A stretch of 59,764 nucleotides of DNA, taken from IMG/VR virus record IMGVR_UViG_3300048597_000258, positions 1 to 59,764 of that record; one strand, written 5' to 3'. Positions within the stretch are counted from its first letter, which is position 1, and each line of letters starts with the position of its first letter. The DNA is from a virus. Below are positions 15,957-23,823 of this stretch, piece after piece. The notes beneath the pieces are model-generated. The model made no database searches. It had not been told where the DNA came from and saw nothing but the letters and a program-made list of their open reading frames with translations. Made by a program: the position numbers and the translations under genes.

Positions 15957-16244
15957 ATGCCGCCCGCCGTTCACAATCTCCTGTCATCCGCGATACCGCT
16001 TCCGGTCGTTGTGGTGCTGGTGCTTCATGCGTCGGCACTCACATGGTTCGTCGCGAGCAGCTTCCAGAGGCTCGATGCACGCGTGTCGGCCCTTGAACTT
16101 GCCGACAAGCCGATGATGAACCACGAGGCGCGCATCATCGTCCTGGAGCAGCGGGATGCTCGCGTCTTCGACGAATTGACCGAAATCAAGATGATGCTCC
16201 GTGAACGGAAGTCATCGCTCGATTTGCCGAACGCAAAACCATAG
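15957..16244 (+). CDS. Second membrane-anchored coiled-coil protein (95 aa)
   Basis: Begins three bases after the previous stop. A hydrophobic helix (P-L-P-V-V-V-V-L-V-L-H) lies at about 12-33, then heptad-like segments (R-L-D-A-R-V-S-A-L-E-L, V-F-D-E-L-T-E-I-K-M-M-L). Same length and architecture as the upstream protein, so the two may be partners or divergent duplicates. Function unknown; lysis or superinfection exclusion are both possible. Confidence 0.65.
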   Translation: MPPAVHNLLSSAIPLPVVVVLVLHASALTWFVASSFQRLDARVSALELADKPMMNHEARIIVLEQRDARVFDELTEIKMMLRERKSSLDLPNAKP

Positions 16245-16258
16245 GAAAGGAGAACGCC

Positions 16259-16699
16259 GTGCTTCGCCAGCTTTCCTTGCTTGTCCTGATCTTCGCCGCC
16301 TTCATCCTGACCCTGATCGTCGCCGTCATCGGAGAGGCGCACGCGCACCAGCCGATCCGTTCAAACTCAGTCGTGATCTTTCCTGATCCATACGAAGGTA
16401 AGCGCGACCCTCAGACGGGCCTCCTGTGTTGCGGCGGCGAGGACTGCGAAGTCTTGAAGGTGGAACCCGGTGTTCTGACGCCCGGTGATGACGGGATCAG
16501 GCTTCGCCTCACCGAAGCGCAAGCCCGCAAGATCAACCCGAACCGCATAGGCGACGTTGACACGGTGATCCCGTTCAATCGCATTCAGCCGACGCCGCCA
16601 GAATGGAGCGGCGAGTTTCGCGTCTGTATCCCCTCGCGCCATGAGCCAAACGTGAGGCCGAGAGATTTCTTCTGCTTCTGGGCACCACCCGACACCTGA
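16259..16699 (+). CDS. Secreted Cys-rich protein of unknown function (146 aa)
   Basis: GTG start preceded by AAAGGAGA. Residues 1-29 are a clear Sec signal with a hydrophobic core (L-V-L-I-F-A-A-F-I-L-T-L-I-V-A-V-I) and an A-H-A cleavage region. The mature part has L-L-C-C-G-G-E-D-C near 55-65 and further Cys near the C-terminus (F-R-V-C-I-P, F-F-C-F-W-A-P-P), suggesting disulphides in the periplasm. A similar Cys pattern is seen in small secreted proteins of Alphaproteobacteria; the family has no known role. It is the last gene before the terminator and may be a moron. Confidence 0.7.
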   Translation: MLRQLSLLVLIFAAFILTLIVAVIGEAHAHQPIRSNSVVIFPDPYEGKRDPQTGLLCCGGEDCEVLKVEPGVLTPGDDGIRLRLTEAQARKINPNRIGDVDTVIPFNRIQPTPPEWSGEFRVCIPSRHEPNVRPRDFFCFWAPPDT

Positions 16700-16744
16700 C
16701 GATCTCCCTGCGGCAGCGGCTGGGACCGCAGGTCGAGCGCAAAG

Positions 16745-16783
16745 AGGCCCGCGCACCGAGTAACATCGGTGGCGGGCCTTTTT
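16745..16783 (+). terminator. Strong intrinsic terminator ending the late operon
   Basis: AGGCCCGC at 16745-16752 pairs with GCGGGCCT at 16772-16779, continued inward by CACCGA/TCGGTG, followed by a run of five T. It separates the late genes from the restriction-modification pair. Confidence 0.9.
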
Positions 16784-16869
16784 GTCGTTCTTGGGGGAGC
16801 GTCTTGCCCCAGCAGCCCTTCTGGTTCAGAAATACCGGCGATCAGAACCCGATTCCAGGAGGCAACGCG

Positions 16870-17859
16870 ATGCGCAAGAGACCGGCCCTGAAGCTGGTTC
16901 ACGGTTCGGCTCAAGGCGATCATGGCCGTTCAGATCCTTCGTCGCCGGCCGAAATGCCAGCCGCCCCCCAGGAAGGCGGCGAGCGGGTTCTGGCGCGCAT
17001 GCTCGAGGAAGGCGTGATGGAAGGGGATTCGCTGGCCATTCTTCCGCTCCTTCCTCGCGAAAGCGTCGATCTTTTCTTCATGTCCCCACCGTACGCCGAT
17101 GCCAGGGCCTACAGCCGCATTCACCCGGATCGCTATGTCGAATGGTTCCTGCCGTTCGCGCGCGCCATGTTCGATGCGGCGAAGCCGACCGGCAGTCTGA
17201 TCATCAACATCAAGAACCGCGTGGCAAACCGGGGACCCCTCAAGGGTCAGCGGCATCCGTATGTCTACCAGCTTGTGCTCGCCCTGCAGAACATGGGCTG
17301 GCGGTGGGTGGAGACTTACATCTGGGCGAAGCCCAACGCCGTGCCCGGCAGGTTCGGGCCGCGGACAAAGGACAGCTTCGAGTACGTCTATCATTTCGCC
17401 CGCGGCAACAAGCCGTTCTTTGACCTGAGTGCCGTCCGGGTTCCGTACAAGGCGGACGCCTCCGAGATCGATCGCAGGAAGAAGGACACCCTCGGCCGGC
17501 GCAGCACGGAAGCGGGGTTCGGGCGTGACCGGACAAAAACCTATCTTCTGGGGGGGGCCGACCCCGGCAACGTCGTTTCGGTGGCCCAGACCTACAACCA
17601 GCACAAGGGAGTGGCGCACACTGCCGCCATGCCGGAGGGCCTGGCCCAGTTCTTCATCCTGGCAGCGAGTCCTGCCGGGGGCGTCGTAATCGATCCATTT
17701 GCGGGTGGGGCTACCACCGTCGTCGTGGGCCGCCGCCTCGGGCGGAGAGCAGCCGGCATCGAGTTGCACGAGGCATTCGCAAAGGAAGGGCGCCGCCGTA
17801 TTGCGGCCGGCCTCGCCGCCGACACCCCTGGACGGCTGATCGGCGCCATGAAGGGCTGA
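16870..17859 (+). CDS. DNA methyltransferase, beta class (SPPY), of a restriction-modification pair
   Basis: 329 residues from the ATG at 16870, which has AGGAGG at a seven-base spacing; a TTG at 16804 is less likely. The catalytic motif S-P-P-Y is at 72-75 and the AdoMet motif D-P-F-A-G-G-A-T-T at 275-283, so the motif order is catalytic before AdoMet-binding (beta class). SPPY is more often found in N4-cytosine than in N6-adenine enzymes, but the modified base is not certain. Four bases downstream is a PD-ExK nuclease, so it probably protects the sites that the partner cuts. A target recognition region lies between the motifs. Confidence 0.85.
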   Translation: MRKRPALKLVHGSAQGDHGRSDPSSPAEMPAAPQEGGERVLARMLEEGVMEGDSLAILPLLPRESVDLFFMSPPYADARAYSRIHPDRYVEWFLPFARAMFDAAKPTGSLIINIKNRVANRGPLKGQRHPYVYQLVLALQNMGWRWVETYIWAKPNAVPGRFGPRTKDSFEYVYHFARGNKPFFDLSAVRVPYKADASEIDRRKKDTLGRRSTEAGFGRDRTKTYLLGGADPGNVVSVAQTYNQHKGVAHTAAMPEGLAQFFILAASPAGGVVIDPFAGGATTVVVGRRLGRRAAGIELHEAFAKEGRRRIAAGLAADTPGRLIGAMKG

Positions 17860-17862
17860 CCG

Positions 17863-19005
17863 GTGACCGTGGCGGCAACCATTCAGTCGATCCTCGACGC
17901 GGGGACCTGGGCGCAGCGCATTCAGCAGATCCGGCTGGTCCCCCAGCGCCATGGCACGGAGGATCATGGCGCGATCTATGCGGCAGTTGCGCGCGAGCTT
18001 TACATGCCGCATCTCGCTCCGGATTTCGCCTACATTCACGAGGCTCCCTTCTATGAGACCCCGCACTTCTTTGCGGCCTACGACGAAGCGTTCCGGCTGA
18101 CGGAGGGGTTCACCCTTGTTTCAGAGGACCGGCTCGAGGCGGCGCTGATCCAGTGTCCGTGTGTCCTGCTGGTCTTCCGCACGCTGCTCGGGCTGACAAA
18201 GGATGAATTCGCTCACTCCACTTTGCTGGCCGGTGGTCCTGACAATCTGGCTCCGCTCACCGCTTCGCAGGTCGACACGATGGAGAGGAGCGCGGTCCAC
18301 GCCCAGCGGTCTGGCACGGTCGCCGCGCTCGCCAAGGCCGAGGCGCAGGCAAAGGTCGCGGCGAAGACCATCAGCATGGCGATGGGCGGCGAATTGTTCG
18401 GCGATGCCCCGCCCGGTCTCAAGAGCAAGCAGCGCAAGCCCGACACACAGGGCGGCTGGGACAGCGTCAGTTTCTATGCCGCTAATGGCGTGCCGTTACG
18501 CGTCTTCCTGCATCAGCGGCACTATGGCGGAGCCTTCCGCCAGGTACTCGATGCCACGTCCACGAAGAGGGGCGATCTCATCGAGGATGCCGTCGAGGCG
18601 CTGTTCGGTGCCTACGGCATATCCTTCATTCGCACTGGCAGCCACAATCAGGCTGATGTGGCGCGCCGCTTCGAGGTGCATGTGACCCCGGCGCCTGATT
18701 TCGTGGTCTTCGACCCGGCCGACGACAGCCTGAAAGCCATGCTCGAGTGCAAGGGCACCAACAACGGGGGTACTGCCCGGGACAAGGCGCTCCGGTTTGG
18801 GCGTCTCCGGGCCGAATCGGTAAGGCTTGGCGGCATTCCACTCATGGCGGTGCTGGGAGGGATCGGCTGGGCGCGGATCAATGATGCGCTCGGACCTGTC
18901 GTTCGGGACACCGACGGGCGGGTGTTCACGCTGTCCACGCTTTCCTCCATGCTGGAGGTCGCGCCGTTCCCCGGCCTCATCACCATCCATCCTGAATCCG
19001 CCTGA
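17863..19005 (+). CDS. Predicted type II restriction endonuclease, PD-(D/E)XK fold
   Basis: GTG start at 17863, three bases after the methylase stop. In the 380-residue product a PD-ExK core is visible at the C-terminus: G-D-L-I-E-D-A-V-E-A-L-F (helix Glu241), P-D-F-V-V-F-D (Asp279), and A-M-L-E-C-K-G-T-N-N (Glu295, Lys297). The first 230 residues are mostly helical and match no family I know. Adjacent to a beta-class methylase, it is most simply the cognate nuclease. The recognition site cannot be derived. It converges on the integrase with only 14 bases between the two stops. Confidence 0.7.
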   Translation: MTVAATIQSILDAGTWAQRIQQIRLVPQRHGTEDHGAIYAAVARELYMPHLAPDFAYIHEAPFYETPHFFAAYDEAFRLTEGFTLVSEDRLEAALIQCPCVLLVFRTLLGLTKDEFAHSTLLAGGPDNLAPLTASQVDTMERSAVHAQRSGTVAALAKAEAQAKVAAKTISMAMGGELFGDAPPGLKSKQRKPDTQGGWDSVSFYAANGVPLRVFLHQRHYGGAFRQVLDATSTKRGDLIEDAVEALFGAYGISFIRTGSHNQADVARRFEVHVTPAPDFVVFDPADDSLKAMLECKGTNNGGTARDKALRFGRLRAESVRLGGIPLMAVLGGIGWARINDALGPVVRDTDGRVFTLSTLSSMLEVAPFPGLITIHPESA

Positions 19006-19019
19006 GAATGGGCGTTCCG

Positions 19020-20621
19020 TCATGCCACCAGCCGAAGGATCGGGATGGCCAGTTCGGCGTCCATAGACCGCTGCGGGCTCCCGCAACGCACTATAGACCA
19101 TGACTCGGGGCCCCTTGCGAAAGCAAGAAGGGCCCCGAGGGTTGAATCGGCCTCGATAAGTATTTGATTTCCTTGTCTCCGAGCGCCGACCCTCGAAATG
19201 AGGCTCCGCACAAGCTCACGCGCGCGGACCCCTTCGGTGCTTGCTCTGCCGAGCAACTTCTCGACTTCACCAAGCTGTCGTCTGTAACGTGCGGGTGCAT
19301 CGGTCGGCGCCGGGACCACATTCACTTCCGCCGGCACCTCGATTCTTTCCCGCTCTGCCTCGAGGCCCCTGATGCGCGACATGACAGCCGCGCTGCTCTT
19401 GCCCTCCTCGATCGCCGCCATCAGGTTGGCGATCTTGCGGTCAATCTCCCCCCTCCGCCGCTGGACGTTCTCGGCCTCACGCGCCCGCTCCGCCATCCGG
19501 CGCTCCACGCTTTCCCGGAGGTGCCGGGTGTATTCCTCGACGAGGACCTCGTCGTCCATGGCCGTCCGGAGCGCCTCGAGGATCCAGCCTTCCAGCCTGC
19601 CCATGTGCACGCCGCGATTGTTCCCGCAGGACCCCGCGTTCATCTGCGCCGTGCACCGGAAGTAGCCGTTGGCGAGCGCCATGGGGCTGCCGCACTCCTC
19701 GCAGCGCACCAGGCCCGACAGAAGCGTCTTGGGGCGGCGTAGCTGGTGCGGGGGATAGTTCCTTGCCGCGTCCACCCGGCGGGCCTGTACGGCCTCCCAC
19801 AGGGCCGTGTCGACGATCTGCAGCCCCGGCACATCCTGGCTGATCCAGACCTCCCTGGGGTTTGGCCGCGCGATGCGCCTTCCCGTCTCCGGGTCCTTGA
19901 TGAAACGCTGACGGTTGAAGACGGGCCTCCCGACATAGATCGGGTTTACCAGAAGGCCGTTGAGGCGGCTGACCGTGCCGACGAGCGTCGACACCCGCCA
20001 CTCCTTGCCACGCGGCGCCTGCACGCCTTCCCGGTTCAGCGCGGCGCATATCGCCCGCGGGGCCACGCCGGCGGCATAGTCCCCATAAATCCTCCTGATC
20101 ACCTCGGCCTCGCCTTCGTCTATGACGCGGAGGCCCCGCTTCTCCCCGGCGCCGACCCGGTAGCCGTAGCAGTTCCCGCCGGGGATCCTGCCATCCCGTG
20201 CGACCGCGAGGTTGCCGCGCCTGGTCTTGTCGGAGAGTTGCTTGAGGAACATCTCGCCCATCAGGCCCTTCAGGCCAGTGTGAAGCTGGGTGATCCGGCC
20301 ATCCGCGATCGTCCAGAGTTCGACGCTGTCCCTCTCGGTGAGCGAGTAGAGCCGCGCCGAGGCCTCGAGGTTGCGGTTGTAGCGGTCGAGGTCTTCGGCC
20401 ATCACCGCGTCGAAGGTGCCGAGCTTCATGGCGGTGAGCATGGCCAGATACTGCGGCCGCTGCGCCTCATGGGCGCCGGAGACGGACTCGTCGGCGTAGC
20501 GCTTGACGATCACCCCTCCCAGGGCGGCGATCCGCGCCTCGCACTCCCTGATCTGGTCAGCGCACGATTTGGGGTTTTGCCGGTCGCTGCTGTGGCGCGC
20601 GTAGATTGCCCATCTGAGCAT
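19020..20621 (-). CDS. int: Large serine recombinase (phage integrase)
   Basis: 533 residues from the ATG at 20621, which has GGAG six bases upstream; an upstream TTG at 20636 is not needed. Resolvase domain: Y-A-R-H-S-S-D-R-Q with catalytic Ser11, then D-L-D-R-Y-N-R-N. A recombinase domain follows (Y-G-Y-R-V, L-N-R-E-G-V). The zinc ribbon has C-E-E-C and two further Cys, then a coiled coil of about 60 residues. It is the last gene of the leftward early operon and would integrate and, with a directionality factor, excise the phage. No second integrase is present. The last codons overlap a strong hairpin. Confidence 0.92.
   Translation of the reverse strand: MLRWAIYARHSSDRQNPKSCADQIRECEARIAALGGVIVKRYADESVSGAHEAQRPQYLAMLTAMKLGTFDAVMAEDLDRYNRNLEASARLYSLTERDSVELWTIADGRITQLHTGLKGLMGEMFLKQLSDKTRRGNLAVARDGRIPGGNCYGYRVGAGEKRGLRVIDEGEAEVIRRIYGDYAAGVAPRAICAALNREGVQAPRGKEWRVSTLVGTVSRLNGLLVNPIYVGRPVFNRQRFIKDPETGRRIARPNPREVWISQDVPGLQIVDTALWEAVQARRVDAARNYPPHQLRRPKTLLSGLVRCEECGSPMALANGYFRCTAQMNAGSCGNNRGVHMGRLEGWILEALRTAMDDEVLVEEYTRHLRESVERRMAERAREAENVQRRRGEIDRKIANLMAAIEEGKSSAAVMSRIRGLEAERERIEVPAEVNVVPAPTDAPARYRRQLGEVEKLLGRASTEGVRARELVRSLISRVGARRQGNQILIEADSTLGALLAFARGPESWSIVRCGSPQRSMDAELAIPILRLVA
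19104..19139. other. Strong GAAA-capped hairpin in the integrase 3' end
   Basis: CTCGGGGCCC (19104-19113) pairs with GGGCCCCGAG (19130-19139), and inside it CTTGC pairs with GCAAG around a GAAA loop, with two unpaired A. There is no T-tract on either strand. It lies where the rightward restriction gene and the leftward integrase gene converge, so it could protect or terminate transcripts or be linked to recombination. Confidence 0.55.
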
Positions 20622-20754
20622 CAAGATCTCCAACAATTCGTTCCGCCTCTGCCTCGGCCATCAGGCGCGCAAGGGCCAGCAAGGCCGAGCGGGCCGGGGA
20701 GGGTAGTCCTGAAAGCCTCGGAATGGCAACTCGCGGGACAGGCGGGCGGGACAT
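20557..20754 (-). CDS. Small hypothetical protein overlapping the integrase start (65 aa)
   Basis: The ATG at 20754 is four bases downstream of the preceding stop, and the frame overlaps the integrase start by 65 bases. The product is helical with an Arg/Pro-rich N-terminus and a central A-L-L-A-L-A-R-L-M-A-E-A-E-A-E-R-I. No motif was recognised. Position directly before the integrase makes a directionality factor conceivable, but if the frame is not real this stretch could instead hold attP. Confidence 0.45.
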   Translation of the reverse strand: MSRPPVPRVAIPRLSGLPSPARSALLALARLMAEAEAERIVGDLDAQMGNLRAPQQRPAKPQIVR

Positions 20755-20758
20755 GGGG

Positions 20759-20974
20759 CTAGTTGAACTCCTCGATCCGCAGCCGCACGACCTTGAACCC
20801 GCCGGCGAACTTGCCGAACACGTCCTCGATCACCTCATCGGGCCAGCCGTTGAAGACCACGACGCCGTTGAAGCCCAGCCAGTTCACCTGGGCGGCTCGC
20901 TCGGTCGGTGAAACCGTTCGGACGTCGATCTGCCCGGTCGCCACGTTCTTCACGCCGTAGCCGCTGGCGCTCAT
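20759..20974 (-). CDS. Conserved phage hypothetical protein (71 aa)
   Basis: The ATG at 20974 overlaps the upstream stop (ATGA), which decides the start. The product has T-G-Q-I-D-V-R-T-V-S-P-T-E-R-A-A-Q and a later V-V-V-F-N-G-W-P-D. No membrane segment. I recognise no family. Confidence 0.6.
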   Translation of the reverse strand: MSASGYGVKNVATGQIDVRTVSPTERAAQVNWLGFNGVVVFNGWPDEVIEDVFGKFAGGFKVVRLRIEEFN

Positions 20975-21573
20975 GGCACCACCCGCGTGAAGCTGATGGC
21001 CGTCACCCACGGGTTCTCGTCCCATGCGCCGGGGCCGTGGATGCTATCCCACAAGTCGGCAAACTTGCCTTTGTATGCAAGCGTCTGATCGCCGAAGAAG
21101 TCGCAGCCTTCGGCCTCTGCCTCCTCCTCGCTGATGTCCTGCAGCCGCTGCACGCGCACCGCCTTGACCTCGAGGGTGATCCGGCTCGCCCAGCGCGGCA
21201 TGTGGATCGAGGGTCGCCAACCCCAAGTCTTGCCGCTTTGCGCGCAATCGGCGGCGTAGCGCAGATATTCGGGATTGTTGGGCGACGGCGGCGCTACAAT
21301 CCGAGAAGCCCAGCCCCACGTCTCCCGCACCCACAAAATGTCGCCCACGGTGTAGCGCGTATGCACGATGCACTCGCGCGTAGCCCCGCCGCCAACCGCC
21401 GTTGCGCTGAACCGTGCGCCTCCATCCTCCCAAATGCGGTCGAGAGATACCGTGCCCTTGAAATAGCCGTCATAGAACGGCTGCGGCTTGATGATCCTTC
21501 GGGTTTGGCTTTTCCTCCCTTCGAGGATGGCGCGCACCATCGGGGCGGAGAAAATGATCGGTCGCTCGTTCAT
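20971..21573 (-). CDS. ASCH-like phage protein (about 200 aa)
   Basis: The ATG at 21573 is in ATGA overlap with the upstream stop. The product shows the features of a widespread phage family: I-I-F-S-A-P-M-V-R-A-I-L-E-G-R-K-S-Q-T-R-R, G-D-I-L-W-V-R-E-T-W, a P-S-I-H-M-P-R-W-A-S-R-I block, and a C-terminal W-D-E-N-P-W-V. The first and second motifs are those of ASCH domains, which are PUA-related and proposed to bind RNA. The role in phages is unproven. Confidence 0.75.
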   Translation of the reverse strand: MNERPIIFSAPMVRAILEGRKSQTRRIIKPQPFYDGYFKGTVSLDRIWEDGGARFSATAVGGGATRECIVHTRYTVGDILWVRETWGWASRIVAPPSPNNPEYLRYAADCAQSGKTWGWRPSIHMPRWASRITLEVKAVRVQRLQDISEEEAEAEGCDFFGDQTLAYKGKFADLWDSIHGPGAWDENPWVTAISFTRVVP

Positions 21574-21797
21574 GTCCCGACCTCCATCGCGTCTTTCGCG
21601 GCCATCTTCCTGATGCACTTCGGGCAAGTCGGGGCTTCCTTGTCCCACTCTCCCCATCCAGCGCTCTTGCCTTTCGGAGCCTTGCCGCAGAGGGCCTTGC
21701 CGTTGGACCAGTCGACCGCGTGAATATGGCCAGACAGATCGGAACCGCTGCGGCAGCGACCCGCCATCGTGCGAAACTTGATCACCGTGTCGCTCAT
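21570..21797 (-). CDS. Small zinc-ribbon-like protein (75 aa)
   Basis: The ATG at 21797 overlaps the upstream stop. Cys residues at about 15, 37, 58 and 61 with H-I-H near 24-26 (L-C-G-K-A and T-C-P-K-C-I) suggest a zinc-binding fold. It follows a two-TM gene and precedes the ASCH-like gene in the leftward operon. Function unknown. Confidence 0.6.
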   Translation of the reverse strand: MSDTVIKFRTMAGRCRSGSDLSGHIHAVDWSNGKALCGKAPKGKSAGWGEWDKEAPTCPKCIRKMAAKDAMEVGT

Positions 21798-22003
21798 GTC
21801 AGCACCGCCCAGATCAGCCACGCAGCGAGGATCACCGTAAGGCCTCGCAGCATGAACACGAGCCAGATCATCGGATCCATGTTGAACAGGCTGCCTCGGT
21901 TCTCTCTGGTCGCGCGGCGGCCGTCCCACACCGTCCAGATCACCACGGCGATCGTGACCGTGAGCGGCAGCATCCACCAGCCGATGGAAATCATGATGTT
22001 CAC
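21794..22003 (-). CDS. Small two-TM membrane protein (69 aa)
   Basis: The GTG at 22003 overlaps the preceding stop (GTGA) and has a GGGGG stretch seven bases upstream; an ATG at 21994 is the alternative. Hydrophobic helices lie at about 5-24 and 45-67, separated by a basic loop (D-G-R-R-A-T-R-E-N-R). It is an early-expressed membrane protein; superinfection exclusion or host takeover are possible. Confidence 0.6.
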   Translation of the reverse strand: MNIMISIGWWMLPLTVTIAVVIWTVWDGRRATRENRGSLFNMDPMIWLVFMLRGLTVILAAWLIWAVLT

Positions 22004-22179
22004 AGCAGCACCCCCTGGCTGGCAAATCGGGCGGCGAGCGCTTTGTCGACCTGTCGCTCAAGGTCCTTCGACGCATCCAGGGCGGCGCGGTCGTTACCGC
22101 CCTCGCGCCTCACGGCGAAGAAGTGCCGCTGCGCCTTCCGCATGCGGAGCACAAGCTCAAGGATCTGCTCATCGGTCAT
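22000..22179 (-). CDS. Short helical protein (59 aa)
   Basis: A 60-codon frame from the ATG at 22179 to TGA at 22000, overlapping both neighbours by four bases (ATGA and GTGA). It fills an otherwise empty gap in the operon, which is good support for a real gene. It begins M-T-D-E-Q-I-L-E-L-V-L-R-M-R-K-A-Q and is mostly charged helix. Function unknown. Confidence 0.65.
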   Translation of the reverse strand: MTDEQILELVLRMRKAQRHFFAVRREGGNDRAALDASKDLERQVDKALAARFASQGVLL

Positions 22180-22787
22180 GCGGGTTCCCCTTTGTTCTCG
22201 GTTTCACGGTCTGTTCGGGGCAACTCCTTTCCGGAATCCGGAAACAACTTTCCCCGCCGGAGGGCGGCGGCGAGGCGGCACCCGTCGTTGTGCACGCCCT
22301 TCTCCCGCTCTGCATCGCAGAAGGGGCAGGCTGCAACAAAACCGCCCGGCAGCGCATCGGTGAGACCGCCCCATTCGACTTCCCGCAAAGCGGTGCGCAG
22401 GCCTTCGATCTCCGCCGCCTGCTCACCGATCTTGGTCCGGTATTCCTCGCGCGCGGCGGCGTAGACGTCATACTGGCCGCTGACGAGCCGATTAATCTCA
22501 GCCCGGAGCGCATCGCGATCGTCGTTCACCGCCCTGCTTTCAAACTGATCGCCGTGAGCGATGAGATCACGGGCGATGCTTGCCAGGTGCGGCTCTGCCT
22601 CTTCTTGGGCCACCATGTCGAGGAGGTCCACACGGCAGGCTGGGCAGAGGGGGTGCGCATGAACAATGTGGTGCAATGCACCCTTGAACACATAGGCACC
22701 CTTCGGGTGGACCCTGTCGTTGACCGAGAACGCCACGTCGATGAGGCGGCCTATGCCGCGCCGGGGCTGTGGTTCGCCTGTCTTCAT
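22176..22787 (-). CDS. Phage protein with two Cys knuckles and a coiled coil (203 aa)
   Basis: The ATG at 22787 has a perfect AGGAGG a few bases upstream, which fixes the start well inside a longer frame. It has L-C-P-A-C-R-V near residue 47 and A-C-P-F-C-D-A near 157, flanking a long helix (about 95-145). The two CxxC pairs could form one zinc site with the helix as a hairpin. No named family was recognised. Confidence 0.65.
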   Translation of the reverse strand: MKTGEPQPRRGIGRLIDVAFSVNDRVHPKGAYVFKGALHHIVHAHPLCPACRVDLLDMVAQEEAEPHLASIARDLIAHGDQFESRAVNDDRDALRAEINRLVSGQYDVYAAAREEYRTKIGEQAAEIEGLRTALREVEWGGLTDALPGGFVAACPFCDAEREKGVHNDGCRLAAALRRGKLFPDSGKELPRTDRETENKGEPA

Positions 22788-22804
22788 TCGCTCCTCCTGG
22801 CGTT

Positions 22805-23206
22805 TCAGAAAGCCATCTTGTCGGTCAGTGAGCCACCGGCGCCGACATGAGCATCGCAGACCGCCTTGGCGCGTTCCGGGGTCATCGGCAGGTCGTCGAC
22901 GCCGTCCAAGAAGCTCTTCGGGTTGGCAAGTAGATCGGCATAGGTCGGCGCGCACTTGCTGCACAGCACGCCGCCCTCGTCAGCATAGTAGCGCTTGTCA
23001 GCGTCAAAAATCGGCTCGCTGCAACTCTCGCACTCGAGCACGTCTACATCGCCAACAAGCTCGACCATCTGGTTGATGACGTCGTAATGAGGCTGCATCG
23101 CCTCCCTGTAGGCTTGCCGCTGGGGTTCAGCAGCGGCGTAGGCATCTGCAGCGCGGGCCTTGAGCGCCTTGAACTGTGCGCGGGTTTCTTCGCTGATGTG
23201 TGTCAT
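22805..23206 (-). CDS. Zinc-ribbon protein (133 aa)
   Basis: The ATG at 23206 is in ATGA overlap with the J-domain gene. A helical N-terminus is followed by a clear zinc ribbon: C-E-S-C at about 59-62 and C-S-K-C at about 82-85. The C-terminus is acidic and helical. The layout recalls small phage proteins that touch RNA polymerase or nucleic acid, but there is no direct evidence. Confidence 0.65.
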   Translation of the reverse strand: MTHISEETRAQFKALKARAADAYAAAEPQRQAYREAMQPHYDVINQMVELVGDVDVLECESCSEPIFDADKRYYADEGGVLCSKCAPTYADLLANPKSFLDGVDDLPMTPERAKAVCDAHVGAGGSLTDKMAF

Positions 23207-23823
23207 AGTCCCAGCGCCTCCTTGCGCGCCTGATTGAGTTCTGCCATCGCCTCGTCCGATCCACCGGCATCCGGGTGCCTTGTCTTCGCGAGTTCCCTGA
23301 ACCGCGCCTCGATAGCCGCACGGCCATTCCGCTTCGGGTCGAGGTTCATCACCTCCCACCATGGCCGCTTCGTCCGCACTCCGGGCTGCGGAGGCAGCGC
23401 GGTGAAGCCTGCGAACATTTCGCTGACCGTCGCCACGCCATGGCGCTCGATCGCTCTCGTCGCTTCGATGTGAGCCGCGATCGCCGCGATGTTGTCCTCG
23501 ACGTTCCGGTAGGTATCGCAAGGCATGGCCCGCGACTTTCCGGCCAGGTGGAAGTAGACGCACACGCCGGGATCGTCAGGCTTGCGCTGACCGGAGCGAG
23601 GCAGGCCGTCCTGCCGGATCTCGAGGTTGGAACTGATCACCACCCCCCGCGCGCCGATGCGATTAGCTTCAGCCATGAGCCGCGCCACCGCCTCGCTGAC
23701 GGTGAGTGAGCGCTTGGCATTGGTGCGCCAGTCCGTCTTGTGGAAACGCCCGTCCTTGCGCTTGAACGATGCCAGGCGCGGGCGCCCCTGCGGCCACTGG
23801 AGCGGATAGGCCTGTGCCGTCAT
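23203..23823 (-). CDS. J-domain (DnaJ-like) phage protein
   Basis: The ATG at 23823 overlaps the upstream stop. The last 55 of 206 residues form a J domain: W-W-E-V-M-N-L-D, a helix with E-A-R-F-R-E-L-A-K-T-R, the H-P-D motif, and a final helix M-A-E-L-N-Q-A-R-K-E-A. The N-terminal 140 residues have no clear relation to DnaJ and include D-D-P-G-V-C-V-Y-F and K-S-R-A-M-P-C-D. It probably recruits host DnaK. The substrate-binding part is unknown. Confidence 0.8.
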   Translation of the reverse strand: MTAQAYPLQWPQGRPRLASFKRKDGRFHKTDWRTNAKRSLTVSEAVARLMAEANRIGARGVVISSNLEIRQDGLPRSGQRKPDDPGVCVYFHLAGKSRAMPCDTYRNVEDNIAAIAAHIEATRAIERHGVATVSEMFAGFTALPPQPGVRTKRPWWEVMNLDPKRNGRAAIEARFRELAKTRHPDAGGSDEAMAELNQARKEALGL

